From NCBI GenBank assembly GCA_932294295.1, contig OW028586.1, positions 8,151,701 through 8,215,700 on the forward strand: a DNA stretch of 64,000 nucleotides. The letters are read 5' to 3'. Of this stretch, positions 1 to 12,600 are shown piece by piece (the first letter of the stretch is position 1; every line of letters begins with the position of its first letter). Under the pieces are notes generated by a model. It worked only from the letters and a program-made list of their open reading frames with translations, did no database searches and had not been told where the DNA came from. Both the position numbers and the translations under genes were made by a program. Source of the stretch: Alitta virens (Eukaryota; Annelida; Polychaeta; Phyllodocida; Nereididae).

Positions 1-169
1 TTGTCTATGTATAGCATTTAATTGGTACTATTCAATACATGGTATGTTACAAAAAATTAGTTATGAATACATGCATCAGTATGATTATGTACTTGCGGTA
101 GATTCTGATTGGGTGTATGCCATGATTAATTATTGTTTATTTGACAATCTTATGATATTATCTTCTTAA

Positions 170-270
170 ATTGGTGGGGCCTTGAATGTGATGTCTATGC
201 TGAGGCAAGTAAAACCCCACCCACGGGGTAAATAATTATCGTCGTCATACACAAACCTCATGAATCAACC
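170..270 (+). mobile_element. SINE fragment
   Basis: gatgtctatgctgaggcaag and aaccccacccacggggtaaa match the SINE body. Head and tail are absent. The remaining DNA of 1-497 shows nothing else I can name. Confidence 0.65.
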
Positions 271-497
271 AAAACTAAAAGCTGAATCAAGCTATATTGC
301 TTAGCTAACCAAAATTTCATATTAAGGTAATCATTAACCCATAGCCTGCATCTTAATGACTTTGTATCATCTGTCTTGATATCCTTTAGTTCGCATTCAA
401 ATGTCTTGTAAGTCTCATCCTAATGTCTTTTCCTTGTTTCCAGATGCGACCAACAGGTTCTTACCAGTTAGAATCTTGCGTGATGGACATTAATTAG

Positions 498-644
498 GCT
501 ACTGGGGAAACAAGCATCTGGGACAGCGTCTTCTTTTCGTCAAACATCCGCGGATAAAACACGAAGAAGCAAGGGTGAACTGGAAAAGGTGGAGTCATGG
601 GTTAACAAATCACACAGCGGTCGGCAGAGCATCTCGGAACACTA
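498..644 (+). CDS. TBC1D2-like, upstream coding exon before the PH domain
   Basis: Open frame of 48 codons with split codons at both ends, rich in K, R and S (KTRRSKGELEKVESWVNK). It ends in a strong donor, gtaagt at 645. The leftover TA joins the T at 1891 to make a Tyr that runs straight into the first PH strand, which is the main reason to accept it. The left border is weak: the acceptor at 496-497 has a poor pyrimidine tract, and no ATG occurs in this frame, so a further upstream exon would be needed. A much better acceptor at 442-443 exists, but from there all three frames meet stops, so a longer 444-644 exon would be untranslated leader. Confidence 0.55.
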
Positions 645-3600
645 GTAAGTGGGGGGAAAGAGGGCAGCTGCAGGAAAGTGATTATTCTTTGGTGTAAGTG
701 GATGAAATTCTGCTTTGAGGTTCATGTAACAGTTAAACCTCACTGTTAAGACCATACATGGCCTGAATCGGATAAGGCAATTTTAATCATGACGTTTCAT
801 TCAGTAGATAGGATGTCTTATTGTCTGTGCTGGGTCAAGTGGAAGACCCCACCCATGGGGTAAATGCATGGTATTATGAAATTAATTGTACCACCCTCTC
901 TCATTTTATCAGTCAATCCTCATGAGTGGCAAGACCTTGACCTGAGGGCTGCGCAATACACAGCACTAATCTATGACTAAACCTAATATTTTCTTGATAA
1001 CGCCACAAGGAGACTTGAATTAAATATGATAATCCTGAATTGCACAAATTGAGAATCTAGCAGGACTTCATAGAATTTGTATCGTGATGATTATGGAGCT
1101 ATAATGAATTTCTACCAATATGATCCAATTTTTGTTTACATCAGTGCCAAACCTTATTGTACTGGGCAATAAAGACTGACTGTAAACATTGCAAATATCT
1201 ATTTTCCTTTGCCATATGAATGCTATATGCCCACATATCTAATTATGTTTACTGGTGTATTGCAGTGTGATATGGCATTTTTTCGAGTTATTTTTAGATT
1301 TTTGGACCTTTGACAATGTCTGGTGGCCTTCATGGTTGTTATTGATTTTTTTTGTGCCTTTTTTCTCACATATATTAGCAAATTTAAGGTTCACGTTAAG
1401 TTGATCATGATATATATCTTTGTCCAAATGACTTGAATTTCATGTGATGTGCTACTAAAGGCAGATGTAATGATGAGATTATGCGGAATCAGCACTAAGA
1501 ATGTAGTATTAGTAATGATGTGTTTGAAAAGCCGGTCAGCATATCAAGATGACAATAAATACTACTGGAAAGCTTCATATAGGTTGAATTCAGTACACGC
1601 GTATGTTGCAGTTCTACTAATGGTTTACCTCAGTTTTCACGTGATTTTGAACATTTTGCTGATCGTCTGTGTCATTTTTTTGCCTTCCCAGGTCATGTCA
1701 CACAGTGAACAACTTGCAATTCACAACAAACATGACTCAACATAGGAATTAGAGAAAACTGTTGCAAGCAAGCATGGATACTTTTTGAACGAATACATTT
1801 CCTCAACTGTTTAATATGCTGATGTAGGACCATGCTATTTTGAGGATTCTTGGATTTTACCCCCAAAAACATCATGTCCGGCTGGCACAGTCTTTCGGGC
1901 TATCTCCATACAAAGGAAGGAGGAGGTAAAGAAAATAGCTTTTAAAATAAATAAGTTTTATTGATGGATTTGTTGTTCTTCAGAATTGTTTTGGGCTGTA
2001 TTTGTAGTACTGAGTGCCTGACTATTTTCACACTCACGATAAAAAAAACTTACTAGTTGTTGTGGTGAGGTGATCGCAGTTTCAAGATGTACAGCATTTG
2101 CCGTAATTAATTACCCTGGTTTCAAGTGGTGATTGCTGTGGGCAGCAGGAGTAAGGGCACCTTTCCTCTTTGTATAATGTATTTATTTTATACAGTAGAT
2201 CATTTGACAATAGTGAAGTTAAGTTCAAGTGTTTTTGTTCTGTGTTGTACTGTTGTTGATGAAAGTAATTTTATGATGAATATAACGACTGCTTTTAGCT
2301 TTATTTTAATCTGTTTATAGGCACCTAAAGTGAGCATTGTCTGAAGCTGATTAATTCTAAAAAATGACGAACAAATGACAAGTCAATTGCTTTAATTGTT
2401 GAATTACTTTGTTTCACTTGACTAATATCTTCTCTGAGTTGCAAGAAATTCCGATTCTTACTTTATTTTCTCCATCTCTTTATCTAGCCCTCGGAAAACT
2501 TCGAATGAAACGTAAACTCTACTACGCCTTCGATGAAAAGGAATGCCAACTGCTTTACTACCGATCGCAAAATGATTGGACGGAAGGAAAGAGTTGCCTT
2601 GGTAACATCGACATCAAAGGAGCCGCAATCCGACTCAATTTGGGCGAGAGTAATCAGTTTGTCATCATGTAAGTTGTTTCTCTTTTTGCAGATTCTGGGG
2701 TGTTTTTATGTATTCTATCTTGTTCAGTGTGATTTGTAGGGAAAAACAGGAGACTACGAGGGCATACGTCCCACTATATGAACAGAAGTTTATCCATTTA
2801 GTGTCTCACTTGTGCATTATTTTGGTGGTCTTGAGTAAAGTGCAGCACTTTGGGTCTCCTTTTCACCAGAGGATGTTCAAATAACTTGTATCTACACCTA
2901 TATTTATTTACAAATATAAGCAGGTCCAAAAAAGTCTCACAATATCATATAGCATAGTTTCTTGATTAGATGAAATAGAGGAAAATTCTATTAAGGATCT
3001 GGGATCAGCATACTTATTAAATGATTTTAAATCTCATCTTAAATAAGTGCTAGCCTTGTTTAGACTCCACTGGGGCTAAGACTGTCTCTAATCTGACAAG
3101 GCCCCGGCTCATCTTGGCTTTTTGTACGTTTTCCATTGTGCATTGTTGTAGCTAAAGATGAAACCGGTAGTAATATACTTTCATTTTGCAAACCAGTGTT
3201 AGATTTTGTCATGAATTTCACCAAATGTATGGGTAAATCATCGATTGAAGAGTATGTCATTATATAGTGCTTGTGTCAGTTCTTTCTAGAGAGTAGAACA
3301 TTGATCTTCTGAAGAGTGTGATAAATCAATTTTATAATCCTATAACTCTTTCCAGCTATATATGTGTCAATCAATCTTTCCATAATGAAACCAGTTCCCT
3401 GAAGCACTTTTTTTTTGTGGCCATAACTTTGGAAACATTCAAGAGCCCGATGATGACACATGGGTCCATAGGTAACCTTAAATCTGATTTATGGACATGT
3501 GATTTCGATACAAGACACTTCCTCTGACTTTTGTAGCACTAAAGAAAATTGCCGATCGTATGATATTGACCAAACAAGGAAAAGGTGTGTGTATTAATGG

Positions 3601-6600
3601 ATGGGCAGAATTGACCGGTCATTGGCGATATCCTGTATTAATCCGCTATAACAGGCTTCCACACAAAAACTGTCGATGCTAGGCTATTAATAATTCAGTC
3701 ATCAGGAGGTTGTCCAGATATGTTGCTGCTGTGTGTTATCTTCTGTACATCATATATTGATGTAATATCTTTTTAGACGTATATAATATTATATGTCTTG
3801 ATAGACACAACATGCACATTGTCAGACAGGCAGCAGTAGTCAGACAGATATAGCAGATATACACAGTCAGCATACCACATGATTTTGATGATTACTGCAG
3901 ATGATATTTTACATATTTTCACTGTACATGTATATTTACCCTTTTATTAAATGGCCACCCATATTAAGCGGCTAAATCCCTTGGGTGACTGTGTAACATT
4001 GGTTAAACTGTATGTAGGGAATGTAGTATTATTTACTCTGTAAAGAAAGCAATACAATATATTGCCGTGAAGTGGAAGAATCCAGAAGGAGACTTAGTTA
4101 TTGCCTCTCCCCAAAAGTGAATGGGGACCAACACACTTCACTAAATTGAGGAATGAGGAATCCCTAGTTAAACATAATATGATAAACAACACAAGCTCGA
4201 CCCACTTCATAATCATAATAATTATGCTCACATACCATGTTCAACTCAGCGGGGAATAAGTAACCTTGAAGTTGGGCTTTGCCACAAGTTGGGCTTTGCC
4301 ACAAGTTGGGCTTTGCCACAAGTTGGGCTTTGCCACAAGTTGGGCTTTGCCACAAGTTGGGCTTTGCCACAAGTTGGGCTTTGCCACAAGTTGGGCTTTG
4401 CCACAAGTTGGGCTTTGCCACAAGTTGGGCTTTGCCACAAGTTGGGCTTTGCCACAGGGACTAGGGCAGGTTACCCGCTGGCCTATCAAGACTGATTTGG
4501 GCAATCGATCAGCTATGATGTCATAATCGATGATATGGACTGTTCTTCATGTCCGACTGCGATATGATGGACTCAATGATCCTACTTGGCTTGATGCTGT
4601 TCAAGACCATGAGTCATTTGATTTACTGATTTACATTGATCGCTGTGTAGTACACAGTATGCATTCATCCTCAAGTGGACCACTATTAGGGCGCTAGATC
4701 CTGACTGAATCCTTCATGTAATGGTGAGCTTGAACCACCAACACCCTTGTTAATAACTCCTTGTACTATTAGACCTCAGTACAAATATTCATTGGTTATT
4801 ACATATTGTTGAAGCTGTTGAGAGGTATAGAGAGAGTGGTTGTTTGCAATACCAATTATAGTTTCATCTTCATGTATCATGCGAAGCCTATGAAAGAGTT
4901 TATAACTAATTAATAGAATAATAACTCTGAAAATAAAATTGTTACACCGTTAAGGAGGGGGCATGGAACCCGTAGACTCTAATGTGTCCCAGGTATCGCA
5001 AATTCCACGCCACTATTCTGTGAATGTTGGATTTCCCTGCAGATACCTTTAGTTCAGTGTAGGATCTTTTTGAAATTCAAACATATAGTATCCTAGATAC
5101 AAGCCACTTGTCTGCTTAACTGAGGTACGAAGGACTTCCTGCTGAGATGGGTCCCGAACAGGTGCGGGGGGTGAAAAAAAACTGAACCCAGAACTCCTCC
5201 AGTACCTACCTTCCACTTGAACAACTAGACCATACAGCAAATTTATAAATCTCTGACATAACTTAACTACGAAATTTATGTATGCCTGTGAAAACATCCA
5301 CAATTTTTCATTGACAGGTTTGGTTTTGTTGGAAAGAAAAGAACCCATTAATTATTCAACATTTCGTTAGGACTATTGACCATCTGCCGCGGATTGGATG
5401 ATGTTGTTTATACAGCTATATGATATGGTGTTTTTAGTAGATTATTATGTTGTCTATTATGATTTTTGTCATTTTTTGGGTTCAACACTGATACATATAA
5501 AGAGTAAGCCTATAAGATTTCAATATTTTTTGCCAAATTTATGTTGTGATGAATCACGACCAATATCACCAAAAACTATAGATCTATCTATCCATCTATC
5601 CATCTATCTATCTATGAATCTGTATTACCCAACCAAGTATTGCTCGAGCTTAAAATACATTAAACATGCTATCTGGAACTTAGATAATAGGAAAAGTTCA
5701 AAATCTAGTGAGAAACTGAAAAAAGCAGCTCCAAGTTGCCTAGATTTTGAAATATATGTGAAAGTGACATCTGTGTATTTTGTAAACTGGGATTCAAAAA
5801 AGTTTGTAGTTTTCATATCTTGAGCAGACTCAATATTGATGCTGTATCAGTGACTTTTTTTTTTTCTTACAAATTTTTTATAATAAATGGTAATCTGGAG
5901 TTTAATGCAAATTTTATTTATGTTAATCTCTACTCAGTCTGCTTCAACAGGTGTTAATTAAGGCAGGCCCATATGTAACGACACAACTACCATGACAAAA
6001 TGTTTTATTTTGCATAACATTGCATGTTAAACTTTTGCATTTTTGGACTTTTCAATCCCAGTTTTGCACATTTTCTTTACTTCATATGAAGTTATGTCAT
6101 GAAACCTGAATATTAGGGATTTCAATCGACTTTTCATATTCGCTGTAAGAACCAACAGCTGCGTAAAAATTTTTCCGATTTATATCTGTCAAAACAGACT
6201 GTCATGAACTTCTGTGATTGATAAGAAGCTCAAGCTCAGTTTTGAATGCAAAATGTGATTTCATGCAAATCGATGCAGTTGCCTGGATGGATATAATGAT
6301 TTTCTTTTTCTCGCTCATCATAATTTTAATACTATGATCCATGTCTATGAATATGATGTAGCTTTGATTCGATCAAAATTGATTAAGGTACTAGCCAGCT
6401 AATGTGGCAGTCGCAAATTCAATTCCAGTGCCACTGCCAAGCTGAGATAAGAGGCTAACTTATTTCAGCTGTCTGTTATCTATATAAGAGACATACAGTC
6501 TTGTTGATCACATATACAGACTAACCAGCATGGCTAGCTTGCCTGTCAGTTTGTTGTAACGACAACGTGAAGGTTTACTGCAAGGTGCAAGGTTTTCAGC

Positions 6601-9600
6601 TAATCTGGAATCAGTGAAAAAGCTGGCAAATCATTGTCAGATTTTCCCATCAGAGACAACGGTCTGACCGTCCAATGGACTCGGCCAGAGCGATTGATGT
6701 TCAGAGTGGAGAAGACGATGGAATTTAAGAAAATCTGGGAAAACTCTGTAAATGTTGTGGTTCTGCGCATTTTACACTTTCGTGGTTCACTCCCCTGGAG
6801 GATTCCCTGTGCCAGTAAATATCAAATATTTCTCTGAGAAGTTTGGAGATTACCAGGAGAAATACTGAAAATTGTCTGTTTGTGAAATGCTAGGAGCTGT
6901 ACTAATATGATATGGAATTGATCCTCTGCCATGCTACATCTACCAATGTAGATACTTGCACTATTAATATTACTCAGTAAATCAGCAATAATGACACTGC
7001 AAACTGGCAGGTACAGTTTGTGACCCTAGAATGACTACTGGCCTAACCCTGCCCAATGTCCATCATGTAGACCATGTGCAATCATGGCAGTGACCACAAG
7101 GGTCCTACTTGACCAGCTGACCGCACTAATTCACCTTAACTGACCACTAAATGACCAACTGACCACTTGAGAGAATGCACCCTATTAGGTGGTATTAACA
7201 GCAGTCGACTTGCGGACATATCCTCCAAACAAGCCAGTGGATGTTATGTTCAACATTTATTAGTTCTCCATAGATTGCACTATGCATACAGAACCTTAAT
7301 TCAAGACCACCCGAATCCCTTGATGCAATATTTACAGGTCTTACTGATGAAGGGGGCTTTGGTATATTTTTGTTGTCATATATCCAAAACTCGGAACATT
7401 CAAATTCAACTTTAAAAAAAAAGTCCGAGCAATTATGCCATTCTAATTGACTACTTTTAAAAATGCTTGTTTTGACATTCGGTGCATGTTGTAGTAGAAT
7501 ATTGGTGATAAGCATCCTTTGTTGCAAACATAGTTTGTAGTGAGTGTCAAGACCACCATTGGTGCAACACACACTGGTCTTTCTGGTATATCTCAGTTGT
7601 AGGATTCTAACGCTCGGTTTGAATTGTCTTACTTGTTAGCAGGTCGTTGTATTAAGGTACGTATGTTGCAATGGAATGAGTATGTTCGGGTGTAAATTGC
7701 AGTGGTGATTGCAGTGGTCTTCATATACATCGCAACACCGAAGAAGGCCATGTGAGATGGCTTTGGTAAGCTAAAGCATGAATCTTTGAGAAAAAGTATA
7801 TTATAGACTATGCTATGGATTACACAGAGTCAGAATCAAATCTACATTGGTTCATAATAATATAGTGGGAACTTATTATACCATAATATATTGCTCGATG
7901 GATACTGCACAGCACCCACAACATCACCACTAGGACCATGTTGGTGCAAAAATGTTGGTGCAAAAATGTTGGTCTTCTTATAGGTGAAGTGCTCTTACTG
8001 TAACAGCCTTAGGTTTAAAACGGACACCATTTTAGTTTCACTGGCCCTTATAAATACAAATTTTAACATAAGAACCTTATACTAATATAGTTACAAAACG
8101 AAGCTCAATACAATCTATTAAATTACCTTTTTTCGGTGCTGTATAGATGACAATGTTCTTACAGTTTCTTATCTCAGAAATTAAGTGTACAAAATGGGAA
8201 GTGGAAAAGGAAGTGTGGCGCAAGGTGTGAAACATGAAACATAAAACTGTAGCGTAGCTTAGCTTAGCTCAACTGTGAACCGTTCTTCACAACACTCCCC
8301 ACCAAAATGACTTTATGTTATTTTACGTAAAGTAATGTATGATAACACAGTACAAGATATATAATTGACAAATGAAAGCAAATAGTAAATTCTTTGAATC
8401 ATTGCCAACATTTGACAAGTGTGGCAAACCGTAAGTATGATAAATAAAGTAAAGTTTTCTGAGATTCCAGAAATAAGATCAGTTTCTGTACTGGTCTCTC
8501 CAGATATTTGTATGTAGTGCGCTTTCCATCTGGTCCCGAAAATGCTTCTACTACCCTACCCAATCTCCATTGAGACCAAGGAAGAGCATCATCCACAACT
8601 AGAACAACATTGCCTTCAGCAAGGTTTTAGTGAGGTCTATTCCACTTTGAACGTGGTTGCATTAAGGATACAAATTCCTTTTTCCATCTCTCCCAGGATG
8701 CATTGGCAAGATATTGCACTCGTCCTCAGCGCTTTCTGCAATAAGAGTCCGCAGTCTGAAATTCACCAGGAGGAGGAAATACCACATTTGCTTTCATGGT
8801 CAAAAGATGATTTGGTGAAATTGGCTGAACGTACGTAGGGTCATTTAAGTTGTATTGGTCACTATGACCTTCCGAAATGAGTAAAGAATCAAGAAAGCTA
8901 CGGATGGATCGGATGAGATGTTCCCAAACCCCACCGTGATGGCTTGCATTTGGAAAATTCACAATATAGTTACATGAGTTCTGTAAAAGAAACTCCTTGA
9001 CTTTAATGTCATCAACCAGGTCAATCGATTCACGAAGACTTCGAATGCCACCAATAAAATTGGTGCCTCTGTCTGAACGTAAAGTTCTAATCGGACCACG
9101 GATGCTTAAAAATCTACACAAAGCATTTATGAATGAGTTCTTATCCATGCTATTGGCAGTCTCGATATGAATTGCACGAGAAACGAGGCATGTGAAAAGG
9201 ACACCATATCTTTTGAGCTCTTTCCTACCTTCGCGAATGTAAAATGGTCCAAAACAGTCGACTCCCACATGTGTGAAAGGAGGTGCTGGTTCCAGTCGAT
9301 CTACTGGGAGGTTGGCCATTTTCTGTTCTTGTGGTTTGCTGCTTAATCTTTTGCATCTGATACATTTGTAGATCAGTCGCGATGTCATTGATCTGAGACC
9401 AGTCCCCCAAAATTCTTCACTTCTCACAGCATTTATTGTCATGCCTTCAGGATGACTAGTTTTCTCATGACAGTGTCACACCAATAGTTCAGCGACAATA
9501 TGGGACTTGGGTAACACAATAGGGTGTCTGATTCCATAAGGAATTGTGTCTCCAGCTTTTAAACAACCACCTACACGAATGAGGCCGTCTTCATCCAGAA

Positions 9601-12600
9601 AGGGATCGAGTCAATAGATTTTGCTTGATTTCTTCAGTGAATCAACTGAATTGCTAGCTAAATGTCGTTTCTCTTCAACACATGATCTTGAGCATTGTGG
9701 ATCAACCATTTCTCAGCCTTTACAACATCTGAGACATAACTGAGAATGACATTTAGATTTTAAATTTGCAATGATTCTCATACACAGAACAAGGATTCTC
9801 TTTGCCTTGTTCCAGCTAGAAACTGCTGATGTGTCTGTAGCAAAACAAGCAGAAGTCTTGATCTCATTACAGGAGTCATCCAAATCATATGTTTCACCAT
9901 CAACAAGTTGTATATTGGCATTCCACAAGAAAGCTGGTCCCTTGAACTAATCAGATTTGACTAATTTGCCTACATTACATCCTCGTGAAGCAATGTCTGC
10001 TGGATTCTTATCAGTGGTGACATGATGCCATTGATCTGGATCAGAGATTTCTATGATAGTCTGGACACGGTTGGCCACAAAGGTGTGGAAACGCTTGGTT
10101 TCATTGGCAATAAATCCAAGGACAATTTTGGAATCAGTCCAGGAGTAAGATTCTATGTGGTCATAATCTAGTTCTTTCTGCAGTAGGAGTCTTACTTCAG
10201 AAGACAAGAAAGCTGCAGGAAGTTCCAATCGAGGTACGGTTAATTTTTTCAGTGGTGACTTGGATTCTTCTTCCCTTAACATAAAACTGTAGCGAAGCTT
10301 AACGAAGCCCAAATGTGAACCGTTGTTCGCAACACATACTCATGAGGTAAATTGCATTGGTAAGAATATCATGAATATGATTGGGTCCAAATCCAGAGGT
10401 CTTTCTATATCCATGTTATTATGGATTTATGGGTTATATTACTTTGCTGCAGATTATATTATGGAAATCTTGGATATGGGAATCCCACTGCTCAGTAGCT
10501 GTACCTAGTGGTCCATGCTTACGTTAGAAAGCTATGGATGAATGTTTCATGGAAAGCTAGCCATAACAGTTGCAAGAGCTCAGCTTGGCTAAAATGGGCT
10601 TTAGAGGTCATAGAAAATGCTGCCAAATTTAGCTGTTTTGAAAGCTTTTTAGAGTGAGTGCTGTCACTTTAGGTGCTGGCCCTCCATTATTCACTTGACA
10701 GGTCAGTTTAACATGTTCAAGCTTAAGTCTTTTGCAAGTCCTTGCAGTCTGTGCCACCTGGTTGGCCTGCAGGTGATAAGGACAGTTTTCGCAAGATCTC
10801 AAGCGTGGACAAATGACATAAAAAAATGCCTGGGTCCACTGTGTAAGGTAGATGTCTCAACTGTGGTGATTGTAGGTTTGAAACCTAACCAGTCTGTCTG
10901 TAAGAGCTGGGTCTCCTCTGCTGGGTTCTTATTTGTGGAGTGGGTGAACTAAACCAAGATACTATATCCCATAATATTTTCAAAAATCCCCAAATAGACC
11001 CGGACAACCAAATTGGAAATGGAGTATATGTATTTGAGAAGTGGTCACATCCAAAAATCTCTTGGGTTTTTAACTAAACTGTCGATCATACCCTCCATTA
11101 CGGTATTTATTTCCTGTTTACAAGTGTCGTTTCATTGGGCCGCATTTGAGGTATTAAGAAAGCATAGAATAGATCAGCCACCTACATGGAGTATCTTTCC
11201 TTTCCTTGCTTAAGTATTACTTCCATCTTCACCTCTTTGGAATTATATTTGATAAGGTGTAGGTCTGGCTTGTAGTGGGTTACTTTAGATTTTTCTGGCT
11301 CATTCAGTGATAATGCTTTCGCTGACCAAACTGTCGTCCACTACTGTATGCGTTTTAGGTCAACTGATTCATCAGTCCCTGCATCAGTATTGTATTTTAT
11401 GGGCGTAATAAGTTCCCAACCTTGACTTTTCATCCTTTACTCCTTTAGGAGACTTCTCTATGGTCGTATTCATTCATGGCTGTGTAGCAATGAAAACATG
11501 GTCATGTAATCTAATATAACACAAGTCGTTTGTATGCCTAGAGATAGGTGTTGATACCCTCTCCACGCCTCGTGTTCTCGGCCGATGAAATATTCATACA
11601 GTGCTTGCCGTAGCAATTTATAGTGCCCGGTTGAGAGATGTCCCAAGCCCTCTACCATTACGCATTACCATTTTGATATTTTCTCTATTATGGTCAGGTG
11701 TTGACTTGATGGCAAACTCAAATACAAGCGGGTAGGTTATTGAGTGCAAAACGTGAAATGAAATAGAACGTATGTCACTATGAACTTCGAATAACCAGCC
11801 TGAACTTCTTTAGAAGCATTGCTAGAAAGTGCATATGACAAAAATTAAGATAAAGACTGACACAGATCAAGTTTTATCAAATGAAGATTCTGAGGTGGTC
11901 TAACTTTGAAACTAAGCCTAAGGTGAAGGCATTTTCAGACATAGATATAAATGCTTCTATGATTTGTGACTCGATTTGGGTGCATGAGTTCAAACCCCAC
12001 TCCTTGCCCCATCTTATAGGATTTTGTCATCATGATATCATTTACCGTCATGTTGATCAATAGAGTCTTTTCACTGAGCAGTGCTGAATTCAGCAAGACA
12101 TCTTTCTTCTCTTCTTACTCGTTTTGCTTTTCAGACACAGGAGATCATATCTAACCTATTCAATATAAATATAAGTTTCTTTGGGAAATAACAGAAATCA
12201 GTTGAAGGATGAGATGTCAAATATACATTAAAATGCACGAAAAATACTGCGAGGATGTACTTTCCTTCAGCCAATCATAGTCAAGGACGGGAAGTTTTTC
12301 AGCCAATAGAATTGCAGTATTCTGTTGTAGCCACCTGGTGGAAATATCAAGAAACTTCCGTGAAAATCCACTATTATAATCTGTTCTAGTGGTTTCCTGT
12401 AGTATAAGTATGAACTGTGAGAGATTGTGTAAACCTATACCATTATTATCCAGCAAATGTGGTATTGCTAAGAGATGCTGTAGTATGTTTCCTTAAAGTC
12501 CGAAGAACGTTTCGTCTTTTGCGGTCCAAAGGCTTGTACAGAATATCCTTTCTCTGAGTACGATGATCTTGAACGAGATTGACACTCTTTCTGCAATCGA

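Larger units (their letters stand above)
7999..10334 (-). mobile_element. BEL/Pao LTR retrotransposon, internally deleted
   Basis: Minus-strand element with a 3' LTR (7999-8294), a polypurine tract (8295-8303), a decayed pol remnant, and a 5' LTR reduced to its first 57 bases (10278-10334). Both LTR starts begin TGTTG. Gag, protease and most of the reverse transcriptase are missing. Possible target duplications are catac at 10335-10339 and cttac at 7994-7998, one mismatch apart, so the left boundary is tentative. Confidence 0.8.

Noticed and set aside
444..497. Longer version of the first exon from the strong acceptor at 443
   Set aside because: All three frames meet stop codons before joining the coding frame at 498, so it could only be untranslated.
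4164..4526. Overlapping open frames of 60-87 codons on both strands
   Set aside because: They are translations of the 17-bp tandem array in all frames; the peptides repeat every 17 residues.
5398..5823. 141-codon ORF on the + strand
   Set aside because: Composition is AT-driven, it runs through an ATCT microsatellite, and no domain is recognised.
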